From positions 620,001-684,000 of the forward strand of contig NZ_SHKY01000001.1 in the NCBI RefSeq assembly GCF_004217545.1: DNA of 64,000 nucleotides. Reading direction: 5' to 3'. Of the stretch, positions 34,828 through 43,967 are shown piece after piece. Positions within the stretch are counted from its first letter, which is position 1. Each line of letters opens with the position of its first letter. Below the pieces are notes generated by a model. It was given only the letters and a program-made list of their open reading frames with translations. It made no database searches and was not told where the DNA came from. Source of the DNA: Krasilnikovia cinnamomea. Lineage in GTDB: Bacteria > Actinomycetota > Actinomycetes > Mycobacteriales > Micromonosporaceae. Position numbers and translations under genes: made by a program.

Positions 34828-35390
34828 GCCGCCCGGTCTGGCTGCTCGACGTCGACGGCGTCCTCAACGCCACCCGCCCCGGCTGGAGCGCCGCACCCCG
34901 CAACGGCACCGCGTACGGCGGCGGCCACCCGTACCGGCTGCGCTGGGCGCCGGCCCTGATCGCCCGCATCCGTGCCCTGCACAACACGGGGACCGTCACC
35001 GTGCGCTGGTGCTCCACCTGGTGCGCCGACACCGACCAGATCGAGCGCCTATTCGCCCTGCCCCGGCTGGAGCGCGCCTGGACAGACCCGATCAGCCACA
35101 GCGAGGCACCCGCGGCCAAGCTCGCCGCGGCCCGTACCGTCCTGGAACAGGGCCACCGGCTGATCTGGACCGACGACGACGCCGTACCCACCAGCGGACC
35201 GATACACGACGAACTCGCCGCGACCGGCCGAGCCCTGCTAATCGCACCCCTACCCAACCGGGGCCTGCAACCCGAGCACCTCGACGCGATCGAGGCCTTC
35301 GTCTCGGACACAACCGTGCCGGACACCGGCAACAGCGACGGCCGGGATGCTTTGAAGATCGCCCGCCGCCTGCTGGGCGACACCGCATGA
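34824..35390 (+). CDS. HAD-fold protein of the RNA-repair-associated (HAD_SAK-like) type
   Basis: 188 aa. The HAD nucleophile motif is VWLLDVDGVLNA (DVDGV) at residues 4-15. A Trp-rich segment VRWCSTWCADTDQIERLF supplies the second motif, and LIWTDDDAVPT the acidic third motif. This layout resembles the small HAD domains found with Swiss-army-knife RNA repair proteins and solitary in actinobacteria. Substrate unknown. It is translationally coupled to tniR by a GTGA overlap, so it is either transposon cargo or was captured with it. Confidence 0.6.
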   Translation: MSRPVWLLDVDGVLNATRPGWSAAPRNGTAYGGGHPYRLRWAPALIARIRALHNTGTVTVRWCSTWCADTDQIERLFALPRLERAWTDPISHSEAPAAKLAAARTVLEQGHRLIWTDDDAVPTSGPIHDELAATGRALLIAPLPNRGLQPEHLDAIEAFVSDTTVPDTGNSDGRDALKIARRLLGDTA

Positions 35391-35631
35391 GCCCAGGGGC
35401 AGGTATCCAGACCACGGCGACCATGCTGGAGCCAGCTCTCGCTCACCGTCTCGATGCGTCGATCCTGTAGCGCTGGGGTGTACTCCAATAGGCGACACTT
35501 GCCAACCTCTGACGTCATGTGTGCGGCGAGGTTCGCACCGCTCATGGTGCGAACGGAGATCCGTGATCATCTCGCGGAACGTATGCTCAGCGGCGTAGAG
35601 GTGAGATCAGCGGATCGAGTGCGGAGCGGGT

Positions 35632-36165
35632 ATGCCGGAGAACTCCGAGGTAGCCAGGCGCCGTATTCGGGACGTTGCTGTGAGCATCGCCGCGGTGCTC
35701 GCCGCGGTTGGCGTGGTGTACATCTTCCTCGTCAGTCCCGCTCCGGCACAGATGGCCTGGATAGGGCCAGGGACCAAGGCAGTCGTCGCGGTGGCCGTCG
35801 GGTGTTGTGGCGCGTTGTTCGGTGTGGTGATCAGGCTGGTGTCGGCCAGGACCGCGTCGCTCGGCGAGTGGGTTTGCCGTGCCTGCGCTGGTGTTGTTCT
35901 ACTGACTCCCGCTCTGGTGTATGTGACGTGGGCTTTCGGCGCCCCGGGCTCGTCACATCAATGTGGCTCGCTAATCGCCCCCTACAGTCCGGCAAACCTG
36001 GACCCTGCGGAGTTCCGGGCCGCCTGCAAGCCCGGCGCTCAGTACCGGCTGCTCCAGGCGGTCGTCTGGGCAGCAATCGCGTACGCGGTGGCTGTGGCAT
36101 ACGGCCTCTGGCTGCGCCGACGGCGGGGGATCCGCGCAGTCCCGCAGCCCGGCGCGCCGGGATAG
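35632..36165 (+). CDS. Four-helix membrane protein, function unknown
   Basis: 177 aa with membrane segments at about residues 14-35, 47-68, 84-102 and 141-162. Two Cys in the long loop between helices 3 and 4 (CGSLIAPYSPANLDPAEFRAACKP) suggest an extracytoplasmic disulfide. The basic ends predict a cytoplasmic N- and C-terminus. It stands alone between the transposon cargo and the FAS1 lipoprotein. Confidence 0.6.
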   Translation: MPENSEVARRRIRDVAVSIAAVLAAVGVVYIFLVSPAPAQMAWIGPGTKAVVAVAVGCCGALFGVVIRLVSARTASLGEWVCRACAGVVLLTPALVYVTWAFGAPGSSHQCGSLIAPYSPANLDPAEFRAACKPGAQYRLLQAVVWAAIAYAVAVAYGLWLRRRRGIRAVPQPGAPG

Positions 36166-36415
36166 CAAACCGGTTCGGAAGCTTGCATGCCTCGATCGCT
36201 CCGGTCGGGAACGGGCCGGGATCTAGTCGTGCGGTGGATCGGCCGCCAGCGCACTGGCTGGGGGTGGGTTGGCCCGTCGGACGCGGTCCATCGAGTCCGT
36301 CACGGACGCGCCGCCGCAGTCGCCTGAACAAGATTTCTCATCCCCAACCCTTGACTGTTCGCTCGTCTGGGTCGACCAGAGGCTTGAAGGGCTTGCGGTG
36401 GGTGACGTCTGGGCG

Positions 36416-37024
36416 ATGGAGGCGGCGGTGCGGGGTGGCGGGGTCGCGGTTGTCGCGGTGGTGGCCGTGGCGCTGGCTGGCTGCGGGAGTGGTGGTGAGG
36501 TGGCAGCACCGCCTCATGCGGCGCCCAGTTATACGGCGCCGTCGGTACCGCAGTTCGGTAATGGGTGTGCTGCCGTACCGGCCGACCCGGCGAACCCGGG
36601 CAGTTTCGAGGCCATGGCCGCTAAGCCGGTCGCGTCGGCGTTGGCCGGCAGCGAGGGGTTGTCGGGTCTGGCGGAGGGGTTCAAGCGGGCCGGTCTGGTC
36701 TCGTCCTTGAACGATGCTGCGGGGTTGACAGTGTTTGCCCCGACCGACGGCGCCTTCGAGAAGCTCCCCGCGGCGCGACGGCACGCGTTGGGGGCGGACA
36801 AGAAGCAACTCGCGGGGATGTTGTCGGGTCATGTGGTGCCGCAACGGCTGACCCCGTCGCAGCTGCCGGGCTCGCACACCACCCTGAGCGGTGCCAAGGT
36901 CACCGTGACCAGCCAGGGTGGCGTGGTGAAGGTGAATGGCTCCGCTGAGGTGGTGTGCGCCAACGTGCAGACCAAGAACGCCACGGTGTATCTCGTCGAC
37001 ACCGTCTTGACCGCCGCCGAGTGA
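36416..37024 (+). CDS. Fasciclin (FAS1) domain lipoprotein
   Basis: 202 aa. The signal sequence VAVVAVVAVALAGCGSGG has a lipobox (LAGC), so the protein is lipid-anchored on the outer face of the membrane. Residues about 65-200 form a FAS1 domain: LTVFAPTDGAFEKLP is the H1 signature and VVCANVQTKNATVYLVDTVL the H2 signature. FAS1 domains mediate cell or matrix adhesion. The ATG at 36416 is chosen to give a normal lipoprotein signal; an upstream extension to 36269 is possible. Confidence 0.8.
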   Translation: MEAAVRGGGVAVVAVVAVALAGCGSGGEVAAPPHAAPSYTAPSVPQFGNGCAAVPADPANPGSFEAMAAKPVASALAGSEGLSGLAEGFKRAGLVSSLNDAAGLTVFAPTDGAFEKLPAARRHALGADKKQLAGMLSGHVVPQRLTPSQLPGSHTTLSGAKVTVTSQGGVVKVNGSAEVVCANVQTKNATVYLVDTVLTAAE

Positions 37025-37346
37025 TTCACCGCCACGCACTAAGCGCAGGAAGAGGATCACGGAATGTATCGATCTTGAGGTGTCCGTGAGTTAAGTGGTT
37101 GACAGCGAGATGTTGTTCACGGGCCGACCGGATCCGGATACTCCTGGGAACCATGGACACATCTGAGGTTCAGTGCTTCTGGCAAGGCGTGGCGCTGGCG
37201 GAACAGGTCGCCCGAACGGCTGAGGACTCTGCCGCCGTCGACAATGGCCTCCACCCGGTTATTAGGACAACCCACACTATTCGCATGTACTGCCCGTAGC
37301 CGCCTCAACCGCACTCTCTTGCAGTCCACGACTGCAGGAGGCGTTC
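37025..37346. other. Intergenic stretch, no gene seen
   Basis: 322 bp between the FAS1 lipoprotein and the giant secreted protein. Only short frames without protein character; it probably holds the promoter of the large gene. Confidence 0.5.
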
Positions 37347-40300
37347 ATGCCGGCTCGCACAGGCCACACCATCCTTGGCTCGGCAAGGGTCGCCTCGTTG
37401 GCGCCGCGCCGGCATCCGGCGGTGATCCTGTGGGTCGTGACGGCTCTGCTGGCCGGGTTCGTGGCGGCGCCGCCGGCGCATGCCAACACCGCTCCGGTCG
37501 TGGCCAATCCGGGCGGGCAGGCCAGCCCCACCAAGGTGGCGCTGAGCCTGACCAGCACCGTCGTCGGTGGCACCGCCCCGTACGCCTGGTCGGCGACCGG
37601 GCTGCCCGCCGGCCTGAGCATCAACACCAGCACCGGCACGATCACCGGCATCCCCACCAGGGTCGGCACGTACTCCAGCCAGGTCACCGTCACCGACGCG
37701 GCGGCCCTGTCCCACAGTGCGGTGTTCAGCTGGACCACGGGCGTGATCGTCACCAACCCCGGAACTGTCGGCACGGTCACCGGCACGGCGGCCAGACTCA
37801 CCATGGCCGCGCGGGGCGGGACCGCCCCGTACGTGTGGTCGGCCACCGGCCTGCCGACCGGGCTCACCATCAGCCGAGCCGGTGTCATCTCCGGCACCGC
37901 CCGCACCGCGGGTACGTACACCGCGAAGGTGACCGCCACCGATGCGGCAAAGATCGCCGGCACAACGGCGTTCATCTGGAACGTCGGCGCCGCTCCCGTC
38001 GTGGTGAGCCCGGGCAACCAGCTCAGCCCCAGCAAGACGGCGCTGAGCTTGACCAGTACCGCCAAGGGTGGCACGGCCCCGTACGCCTGGTCCGCGACCG
38101 GCCTGCCCGCCGGCCTGAGCATCGACGCCACCACCGGCACGATCACCGGCACCCCCACGACGGCCGGCAGGTACTACACCAAGCTGACCGTCACCGACGC
38201 GCGGAGGATCCCGGGAAGTGTCTGGTTCGCCTGGACCACCGGGGTGGTCGTCGGGCCCGTGGCGACCCGCGCCAGCGTCACCGGCGTCGCGGTCACCGCG
38301 ACCCACACCGCCACGGGGGGCACGGCCCCGTACCGGTGGGCGGCAACCGGACTGCCCGCCGGCCTGCGCATCAACCGCACCACTGGCACCGTCACCGGCA
38401 CCCCTACTAAGGCCCGTACCTACTTCACGAGGATCACCGCCAAGGACGCCGCCAAGGTTGTTGGCCACGTCACCTTCACCTGGCATATCGGCCAGGCCCC
38501 GATCGTGAAGGACCCCGGCCCGCAGCACAGCAACACCGGCGTGGCCGTGTCGAAGACCCTCATCGCCACCGGCGGCACCGCACCGTACACGTGGTCAGCG
38601 ACCGGCCTGCCGGCCGGGCTGGGTATCAACTCGACAAACGGAGTCATCAGCGGCATCCCGACCGCCGCCGGGTCGAGCACCGTGACGGTGACCGCCACCG
38701 ATGCCAAGAAGATCTCCAGTGCCGCCCGCACGTTCACCTGGACGGTGAGTACGCCGTTGACCGTGCAGGACCCCGGCGCTCAGAACAGCACCACAGGCAT
38801 GGCGGTCTCGCTCACCGCCATCGCCACCGGCGGCGCCACCCCGTACGCTTGGTCGGCTACCGGCCTGCCCGCCGGCCTGACGATCAACACGGTGACCGGT
38901 GCCATGACCGGTACCCCCACCACGGCCGGCACCTCCACCACGAAGATCACCGTGACCGATGCTGCTGGCGCCACGAACACGGCCACCTTCACCTGGACCG
39001 TCGCCAACCCGCTGACCCTGACCAACCCGGGCGATCAGCATGCCACCCTGGACACTCCGGTGTCGCTCACCGTCACCGCCACGGGCGGTACCGCCCCGTA
39101 CGCCTGGTCGGCCGCCGGACTGCCCGCCGGCCTGACGATGAATACGACGACCGGTGCCATCACCGGCACCCCCACCACCGGCGGCAGCTACACCACCACG
39201 GTGACTGGCACCGACGCCGCCCTCCGAAGCACCACGACCACCTTCGGATGGACGGTCAGTGCCCCGCTCGCGGCGGTGAGCCCTGGCGCGCAGCAGGCCA
39301 CCACCGGCGTCCCCACGTCGGTGACGGTCCACTCCACCGGCGGTACCGCCCCGTACGTGTGGTCGGCGACCGGCCTGCCCGCCGGCCTGGTCATCGACAC
39401 CGGCACGGGCATCATCTCCGGTACGCCCACCACCGCCGGCGCCAGCACCGCGTCGGTCACGGTGACCGATGCCGCCCACCGCACCAGCAGCATCACCATC
39501 GCCTGGAACGTCGCCCTCGCGGCGCCGTCGCAGCTGTCGGCGCGGGCGGACGGGTCTCAGACGGTGCACCTGGCCTGGGTCGAGGCGCCCGGCGCGACCG
39601 GCTATTACGTCTACCGCGACGACGAGCTGGTCGCCAAGACCGGCACGTCGCCGGCGTTCATCGACCGGCAGCTCAACGGCGCCACCATCTACCACTACCA
39701 GATCAAGGCGGTCGATGCCGCCGCCCACGCCTCCGAGCTCAGCACCGCGGTGACCGCCACGACCGATGCGCTGCCGGCCGCGCCGGTCAATTACGCCCGC
39801 TGCGGCGCCGCCGACACCATGCCCGGCTGCGCCTACACCGCCACGGTGCCCGCCGACCCGGCGCACCCCGACACCGGCGGCACGTCGCTGACCGACGGTG
39901 TGCACGGCAAGACCACCGAACGCACCGCGTGGCAGGGCCGCAACAACGTCACCACCTACTCGTTCACCGTTGACCTCGGCGGGCAACGCCCGATCACCGA
40001 GATCAACAGCGGCTGGCTGCAGGACAAGGACGACTTCACCGTCCTGCCGGCCGGCATCACCTACCTGATCTCGGCCGACGGCGTCACCTTCACCGCGGCC
40101 GCCCACATCGACCGCCCGGCGGTCAGTGACGCCAACCAGGCCGTCACCTACCGCGCCGTCGGCCTGGCCGCCACCGCCCGCTACGTCAAGGTCGAAGTCG
40201 ATGGCAGCGGCGTCTGGACCATGACCGACGAAATCGAGATCCGCGGCACCACCCCCGTCGGCGTCGCGGCGCCCACGGACGTCGTGGCGGAGCTGGACAG

Positions 40301-42143
40301 CGCCGGGGCGGTCAACGTGACCTGGCAGGACAACGGCGCCGCCGCGTATCAGGTATTCCGCGACGGTACGCTCATCGCGACCACGAGCCTGGCGACGCTG
40401 GTCGACCAGCCGTCCCCCGACACCGGCACGGCACCCGGCGTCCAGTCGCGGGCAGCCGTCGGCGCCCGGATAATCGACAACAGCGCCGGCTACAGCTACC
40501 AGGTCAGGGCACTCGGCCCGGACGGCGCCGTCTCCCAACCCAGCGCCAAAGCGACCACCATCCCGCAGGGCAGCAAGTTCCGGGTGCTGCAGCTCAACCT
40601 CTGCAACGGCGGTACAGCGGGCTGCTACGAGAACGGCAGAGCTGTCCGCGACGCCAAAGATATGATCCTCGACAATTATCCGGATGTGGTTCTGCTGCAG
40701 GAAATCTGCGACTCGGACATGCCGGTACTGGCCACCATGTTGGGCACCACGAACTACCGGTTCCAGGCCGTCAACGAGCGCGGCGCACCGATGAAATGCA
40801 CCGAGAACAGGGGGAACTACGGCATCGGCATCATCGTGCGGCCGGAACACACTCCGACGGGGTGGTCCGACGGCCACTACCCTGAGTATCTCCAGCACGC
40901 CAACCCCGACTGGGAGCGGCGCGCCTACCTGTGCGGCAAATTCTCCGGATTCTCCGCCTGCACGACGCACCTGGTCAATGCCGACGAATATCTGGCCATG
41001 GACCAATGCAAGTACCTCACCGGATACGTCATGCCCGGAAAGAAGCAGCAAGGCTTGCCCATGATCATGGGCGGAGACCTTAACCTCTATTGGGCCGGAC
41101 GCGACCGGGATGACCCGCGAAATGTGCAGCACTGCGTACCGAACGGATACACCCGCAAGGGCGACGACGACGTCCAGCACATCATGTGGACCGGGGAGTT
41201 CGGCTTCGACAGGGTCGAGAACCTCGACTGGCCCGGCGCGATCTGGGGCGAAGCCACCGACCACGACGGGTTCCTGGCCCACCTGACCTACTACGGCCGC
41301 TCAAGCGCGCCCAGCCCTGCCCCACCGGGTGGCGCCCCCGCGAAACCCGCGCCGTCGACAGGGCCGTTCCTCCCCAAGCTGTCCCCGGCCTCCTTCGTGC
41401 ACGAACCCGGCTCCTTCTCCCACGCCGGAGCAAACGGTGTCGCAAAGATCCGGGGCAACGCCTACTACGCCCTCTACGACTCCATCGTGCGGTATGACCT
41501 GAACAGCAAAACAGAAACGGTGGTCGCCGAAGGATTCGACGCCTCCAGCAACTATCAGCCATGGGTTCGCGCGTCATACGGGAACACGATCTTCGTAACC
41601 GACCCCACCGGGGTGTATGCGGTCAACGTCGACAACGGCAGTAAGAAGCTCATCCTGGATACCACGGGCTACTCGTCGGTGAGCGTCGCGGGAAACCAGC
41701 TGTTCATCAATTACGGGGACACGATCTACCGGGTCGATCTGACCAGCGCCAGTTTGACTGTCCATGTGGTTGCAGTGCTTGACGTGCCGGTCATGGGAGA
41801 TATCGCCGCCGACGCGAACTCCATCTGGGTGGCCACGTCATCGTTCGAACACGAGACCGGAGGCATGTATCTTCGACGCATCAATCGAGCGTCCGGCAGC
41901 ATGACCACCGTGGCCACGCTGGACAGCCACGTGGCCCGGGGCTCGATCCGGTCGGTGGGACGGTACCTGTACGCAGCGGCATCCGACCCGTACTGGAATG
42001 AGAGTCGACTTGTTCGAATCAGCAAGTCGACCGGATCGGTCAAAGACATCGCGGGCGGCTTCCGCGGAATCTCAGGAATCGAATCCGACGGCGTCAGCGT
42101 CTACGTCGCCAGCCGAAACCTGTACAGAATCGACCAGCCATGA
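37347..42143 (+). CDS. 1598-aa secreted multidomain nuclease/phosphatase-like protein with Ig-like repeats
   Basis: A signal peptide (HPAVILWVVTALLAGFVAAPPAHA) is followed by eight tandem Ig-like (He_PIG-type) repeats at about residues 48-725, each with an ATGLPAGL...TG.ITGTP core. A fibronectin-III-like domain (about 725-810), an F5/8 discoidin-like domain (about 812-968) and a second FN3-like domain come next. An endonuclease/exonuclease/phosphatase domain lies at about 1077-1315, with VVLLQEICDSD, MIMGGDLN and ATDHDGF as the catalytic motifs. After a Pro-rich linker (about 1320-1340) the C-terminus looks like a beta-propeller. It probably degrades nucleic acid or a phosphoester at a surface the repeats bind. 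A hairpin terminator follows. Confidence 0.75.
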   Translation: MPARTGHTILGSARVASLAPRRHPAVILWVVTALLAGFVAAPPAHANTAPVVANPGGQASPTKVALSLTSTVVGGTAPYAWSATGLPAGLSINTSTGTITGIPTRVGTYSSQVTVTDAAALSHSAVFSWTTGVIVTNPGTVGTVTGTAARLTMAARGGTAPYVWSATGLPTGLTISRAGVISGTARTAGTYTAKVTATDAAKIAGTTAFIWNVGAAPVVVSPGNQLSPSKTALSLTSTAKGGTAPYAWSATGLPAGLSIDATTGTITGTPTTAGRYYTKLTVTDARRIPGSVWFAWTTGVVVGPVATRASVTGVAVTATHTATGGTAPYRWAATGLPAGLRINRTTGTVTGTPTKARTYFTRITAKDAAKVVGHVTFTWHIGQAPIVKDPGPQHSNTGVAVSKTLIATGGTAPYTWSATGLPAGLGINSTNGVISGIPTAAGSSTVTVTATDAKKISSAARTFTWTVSTPLTVQDPGAQNSTTGMAVSLTAIATGGATPYAWSATGLPAGLTINTVTGAMTGTPTTAGTSTTKITVTDAAGATNTATFTWTVANPLTLTNPGDQHATLDTPVSLTVTATGGTAPYAWSAAGLPAGLTMNTTTGAITGTPTTGGSYTTTVTGTDAALRSTTTTFGWTVSAPLAAVSPGAQQATTGVPTSVTVHSTGGTAPYVWSATGLPAGLVIDTGTGIISGTPTTAGASTASVTVTDAAHRTSSITIAWNVALAAPSQLSARADGSQTVHLAWVEAPGATGYYVYRDDELVAKTGTSPAFIDRQLNGATIYHYQIKAVDAAAHASELSTAVTATTDALPAAPVNYARCGAADTMPGCAYTATVPADPAHPDTGGTSLTDGVHGKTTERTAWQGRNNVTTYSFTVDLGGQRPITEINSGWLQDKDDFTVLPAGITYLISADGVTFTAAAHIDRPAVSDANQAVTYRAVGLAATARYVKVEVDGSGVWTMTDEIEIRGTTPVGVAAPTDVVAELDSAGAVNVTWQDNGAAAYQVFRDGTLIATTSLATLVDQPSPDTGTAPGVQSRAAVGARIIDNSAGYSYQVRALGPDGAVSQPSAKATTIPQGSKFRVLQLNLCNGGTAGCYENGRAVRDAKDMILDNYPDVVLLQEICDSDMPVLATMLGTTNYRFQAVNERGAPMKCTENRGNYGIGIIVRPEHTPTGWSDGHYPEYLQHANPDWERRAYLCGKFSGFSACTTHLVNADEYLAMDQCKYLTGYVMPGKKQQGLPMIMGGDLNLYWAGRDRDDPRNVQHCVPNGYTRKGDDDVQHIMWTGEFGFDRVENLDWPGAIWGEATDHDGFLAHLTYYGRSSAPSPAPPGGAPAKPAPSTGPFLPKLSPASFVHEPGSFSHAGANGVAKIRGNAYYALYDSIVRYDLNSKTETVVAEGFDASSNYQPWVRASYGNTIFVTDPTGVYAVNVDNGSKKLILDTTGYSSVSVAGNQLFINYGDTIYRVDLTSASLTVHVVAVLDVPVMGDIAADANSIWVATSSFEHETGGMYLRRINRASGSMTTVATLDSHVARGSIRSVGRYLYAAASDPYWNESRLVRISKSTGSVKDIAGGFRGISGIESDGVSVYVASRNLYRIDQP
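37490..39520 (+). repeat. Eight tandem Ig-domain-coding repeats of about 250 bp
   Basis: Each unit encodes GGTAPY.WSATGLPAGL...TGTITGTPT.AG with high nucleotide similarity, so the array can expand or contract by recombination. Unit 2 has TGL for AGL and an ISG/TAR variation. Confidence 0.75.
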
Positions 42144-42236
42144 CGGCGAACGAACCGGCGGCGTCGAACCGCCGTGGCTGCTCGCCACGTCCCGTGTCCT
42201 GACAACCGCCAGTTCTACTCGCTCGTCGAACGCGTG

Positions 42237-42266
42237 CCCCGCACAGCTCAGGCCAGCTGTGCGGGG
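42237..42266 (+). terminator. Stem-loop terminator of the giant secreted protein gene
   Basis: Perfect 12-bp arms CCCCGCACAGCT and complement with a CAGGCC loop, 94 bp after the stop codon. Confidence 0.7.
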
Positions 42267-42483
42267 GTGGTTCGTCGGTGAGCTTGAGAGCGCGTGTCGT
42301 CGGGGGCTGCCCCTCTTGGGGTTGACTCGGTGATCGGGATACCTTTCGCGCGTCGACGCCTACCGGCGCTGACGACCCACGCGCGAGGTACCCCGCTGCA
42401 ACCAGCGCCCATAGACGGCGAGCCGAGCAGAGGACCGCAGACATCCGTGCAGACGACCTCGGAATCCGACAGAAGGCGGGACG

Positions 42484-43044
42484 ATGCGCGTCGGCTACGT
42501 CAGGGTCAGCACCGTCGACCAGAACACTGTCCGGCAGCTCGACGGCATCGACGTCGAGCGCACCTTCACCGACAAGGCATCCGGCAAGGACACCGCTCGC
42601 CCGCAGCTCGACGAGCTGATCGCGTTCGTCCGCGACGGCGACACGGTGATCGTGCACTCGATGGACCGGCTCGCCCGCAACCTCGACGACCTGCGCCGCA
42701 TGGTGCGCACGCTGACCGGCAAGGGCGTACGGGTGGAGTTCGTCAAGGAGACGCTCACCTTCACTGGCGAGGACTCCCCGATGGCCACCCTGCTGCTGTC
42801 CGTCATGGGTGCCTTCGCCGAGTTCGAACGCGCCCTGATCCTCGAACGCCAACGCGAGGGCATCGCCGCCGCCAAGCAACGCGGCGTGTACACCGGGCGC
42901 AGGCCGGCGCTGACCGCCGCGCAAGCGCTGCAGCTACGTGAGCGCGCCGCCGCCGGCGAGCGGAAGTCCGCACTGGCCAGGGAGTTCGGCATCAGCCGCG
43001 AGACCGTGTACAGCTACCTACGCCCCGCCCGGGTCAAGGACTGA
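42484..43044 (+). CDS. Serine recombinase/resolvase
   Basis: 186 aa. Catalytic domain VGYVRVSTVDQNTVRQLDGI (Ser in YVRVST), VIVHSMDRLARNLDDLRRMV, and MGAFAEFERALILERQREGIAAAKQRG. The C-terminal HTH (KSALAREFGISRETVYSYLRP) is complete. All active-site residues are present. It has no transposase neighbour; it may be a solitary resolvase left from a Tn3-like element. A 340-bp gap with the large gene's terminator precedes it. Confidence 0.85.
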   Translation: MRVGYVRVSTVDQNTVRQLDGIDVERTFTDKASGKDTARPQLDELIAFVRDGDTVIVHSMDRLARNLDDLRRMVRTLTGKGVRVEFVKETLTFTGEDSPMATLLLSVMGAFAEFERALILERQREGIAAAKQRGVYTGRRPALTAAQALQLRERAAAGERKSALAREFGISRETVYSYLRPARVKD

Positions 43045-43124
43045 CCGATCACGTCACCGGCGCTGGCAGACGTCGGGAACGGCGCGTAGTTCATTTCGTA
43101 GTACAATGATCGGGTGCCCTACGA

Positions 43125-43394
43125 ATGGCTGTCGACCGCGTTCGCCGTGCTGCTCGCCCGGGCATCGAGCCGTACGAGGTGCTGCAAGTGCTCTACGGCG
43201 GGCACCGGCGCCCAGTCCTGGTCCGCCACCCGCACGGGGTGGTGCTGCTCAGCATCTGGGGTCGCACCCAGGCTGGCCGACTGCTGATCGTCACCGTGCG
43301 CCCGGTCGGCGGCTTCGACAGCCAGATCGTGGGCGCCCGGGACCTGACCAGCGACGAGCGGGAGGAGTTCGAGTCATGGGAGAACAGCCGATGA
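43125..43394 (+). CDS. BrnT-like toxin candidate
   Basis: 89 aa, basic N-terminus. The C-terminal half (GVVLLSIWGRTQAGRLLIVTVRPVGGFDSQIVGARDLTSDEREEFESWE) resembles the beta-strand and ARxxTxxERxxYE tail of BrnT-type RNase toxins. Its 3' end overlaps the following ribbon-helix-helix gene by 19 bp, the usual toxin-first order of BrnT/BrnA. A TACAAT box at 43102 could be its -10 element. Assignment is by pattern memory and context only. Confidence 0.5.
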   Translation: MAVDRVRRAARPGIEPYEVLQVLYGGHRRPVLVRHPHGVVLLSIWGRTQAGRLLIVTVRPVGGFDSQIVGARDLTSDEREEFESWENSR

Positions 43395-43756
43395 GCGACA
43401 GCGAGTTCCATGCCGTGCTCGGCCAGCGCGACGTGCGGGACATGAACGCCGAACAGATCGGCGAGCTACTCGACAACCTCACCGTCGTGCCCACCACGGC
43501 GGCGCAGCAGGCCGAGCTGGAGGCCCTGCTGCCGCCGCCCGGCGAACCGGACGCCCCGCTGAACGTGGTCCGCTCGCTACGCCTGCCGCAAGAGCTGAAC
43601 CAACGCCTGGACGACGCCGCCGCAGCCCAGGGGATCCCAGCGTCGGTGTTCATCCGCCGGGCGATCGAGTCCGCCATCGCCGGAACCACCACCAACCTGG
43701 TCAGCCTGGACGACGTCCTGCGCGCCATTCAGTCGGTGCCCAAAGCCGCCGCCTGA
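43376..43756 (+). CDS. Ribbon-helix-helix antitoxin-like protein
   Basis: 126 aa. The central NVVRSLRLPQELNQRLDDAAAAQGIPASVFIRRAIESAIAG is a clear RHH (CopG/Arc-type) DNA-binding motif. The N-terminal acidic part (MSDSEFHAVLGQRDVRDMNAEQIGELLDNL) could bind and neutralise the upstream protein. ATG 43376 overlaps the upstream gene. An antitoxin and autorepressor is the natural reading. Confidence 0.65.
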   Translation: MGEQPMSDSEFHAVLGQRDVRDMNAEQIGELLDNLTVVPTTAAQQAELEALLPPPGEPDAPLNVVRSLRLPQELNQRLDDAAAAQGIPASVFIRRAIESAIAGTTTNLVSLDDVLRAIQSVPKAAA

Positions 43757-43773
43757 CAGGCACTTAAGCCTCA

Positions 43774-43868
43774 GGTTCTCATCGCCCTACCAGGGGTCGC
43801 AACTTATACGCAACCTGGCAGCGTGTCAGTCCGTACTGGTTCTCATCGCCCCTACCAGGGGTCGCAAC
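43774..43868 (+). CRISPR. Two-repeat, one-spacer CRISPR remnant
   Basis: Two near-identical repeats lie at 43774-43803 (30 nt) and 43838-43868 (31 nt). They read GGTTCTCATCGCCCC then TACCAGGGGTCGCAAC and differ by one C. Each can form the CCCCT...AGGGG stem, and each ends in GCAAC, as CRISPR repeats often do. The 34-nt spacer (43804-43837) is unrelated to the repeats. No cas gene is in the window. It could also be a chance or regulatory duplication, since there are only two copies. Confidence 0.55.
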
Positions 43869-43967
43869 GTGCGCGACTTGCGGGCCACCCGCCGCCCCAA
43901 TCGGCCCGGACCTGACTCGGCGCCGTGACCCCATACCGTGCCGCCCGGCCCCAGTCCCAAGGCCATA

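Larger units (their letters stand above)
30275..34830 (+). mobile_element. Tn402/Tn5053-type transposon with tniA-tniB-tniQ-tniR
   Basis: Four rightward genes in the canonical order. Upstream at 30282-30360 lies an imperfect inverted pair (GTGCACGGGAGT and ACTCCTGTGCAC) that could be terminal or regulatory repeats. An AT-rich resolution-site candidate separates tniQ and tniR. tniA has a frameshift and tniQ an amber codon, so the copy is probably immobile unless supplied in trans. The right end was not located and may lie beyond the HAD gene. Confidence 0.65.

Noticed and set aside
38595..41282. 895-codon minus-strand frame inside the giant secreted protein gene
   Set aside because: Low-complexity antisense shadow; the plus strand has a signal peptide and clear domains.
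30375..43868. CRISPR-associated transposon (TniQ transposon plus CRISPR array)
   Set aside because: The array is more than 9 kb from the transposon, there are no cas genes, tniQ is broken, and unrelated genes lie between.
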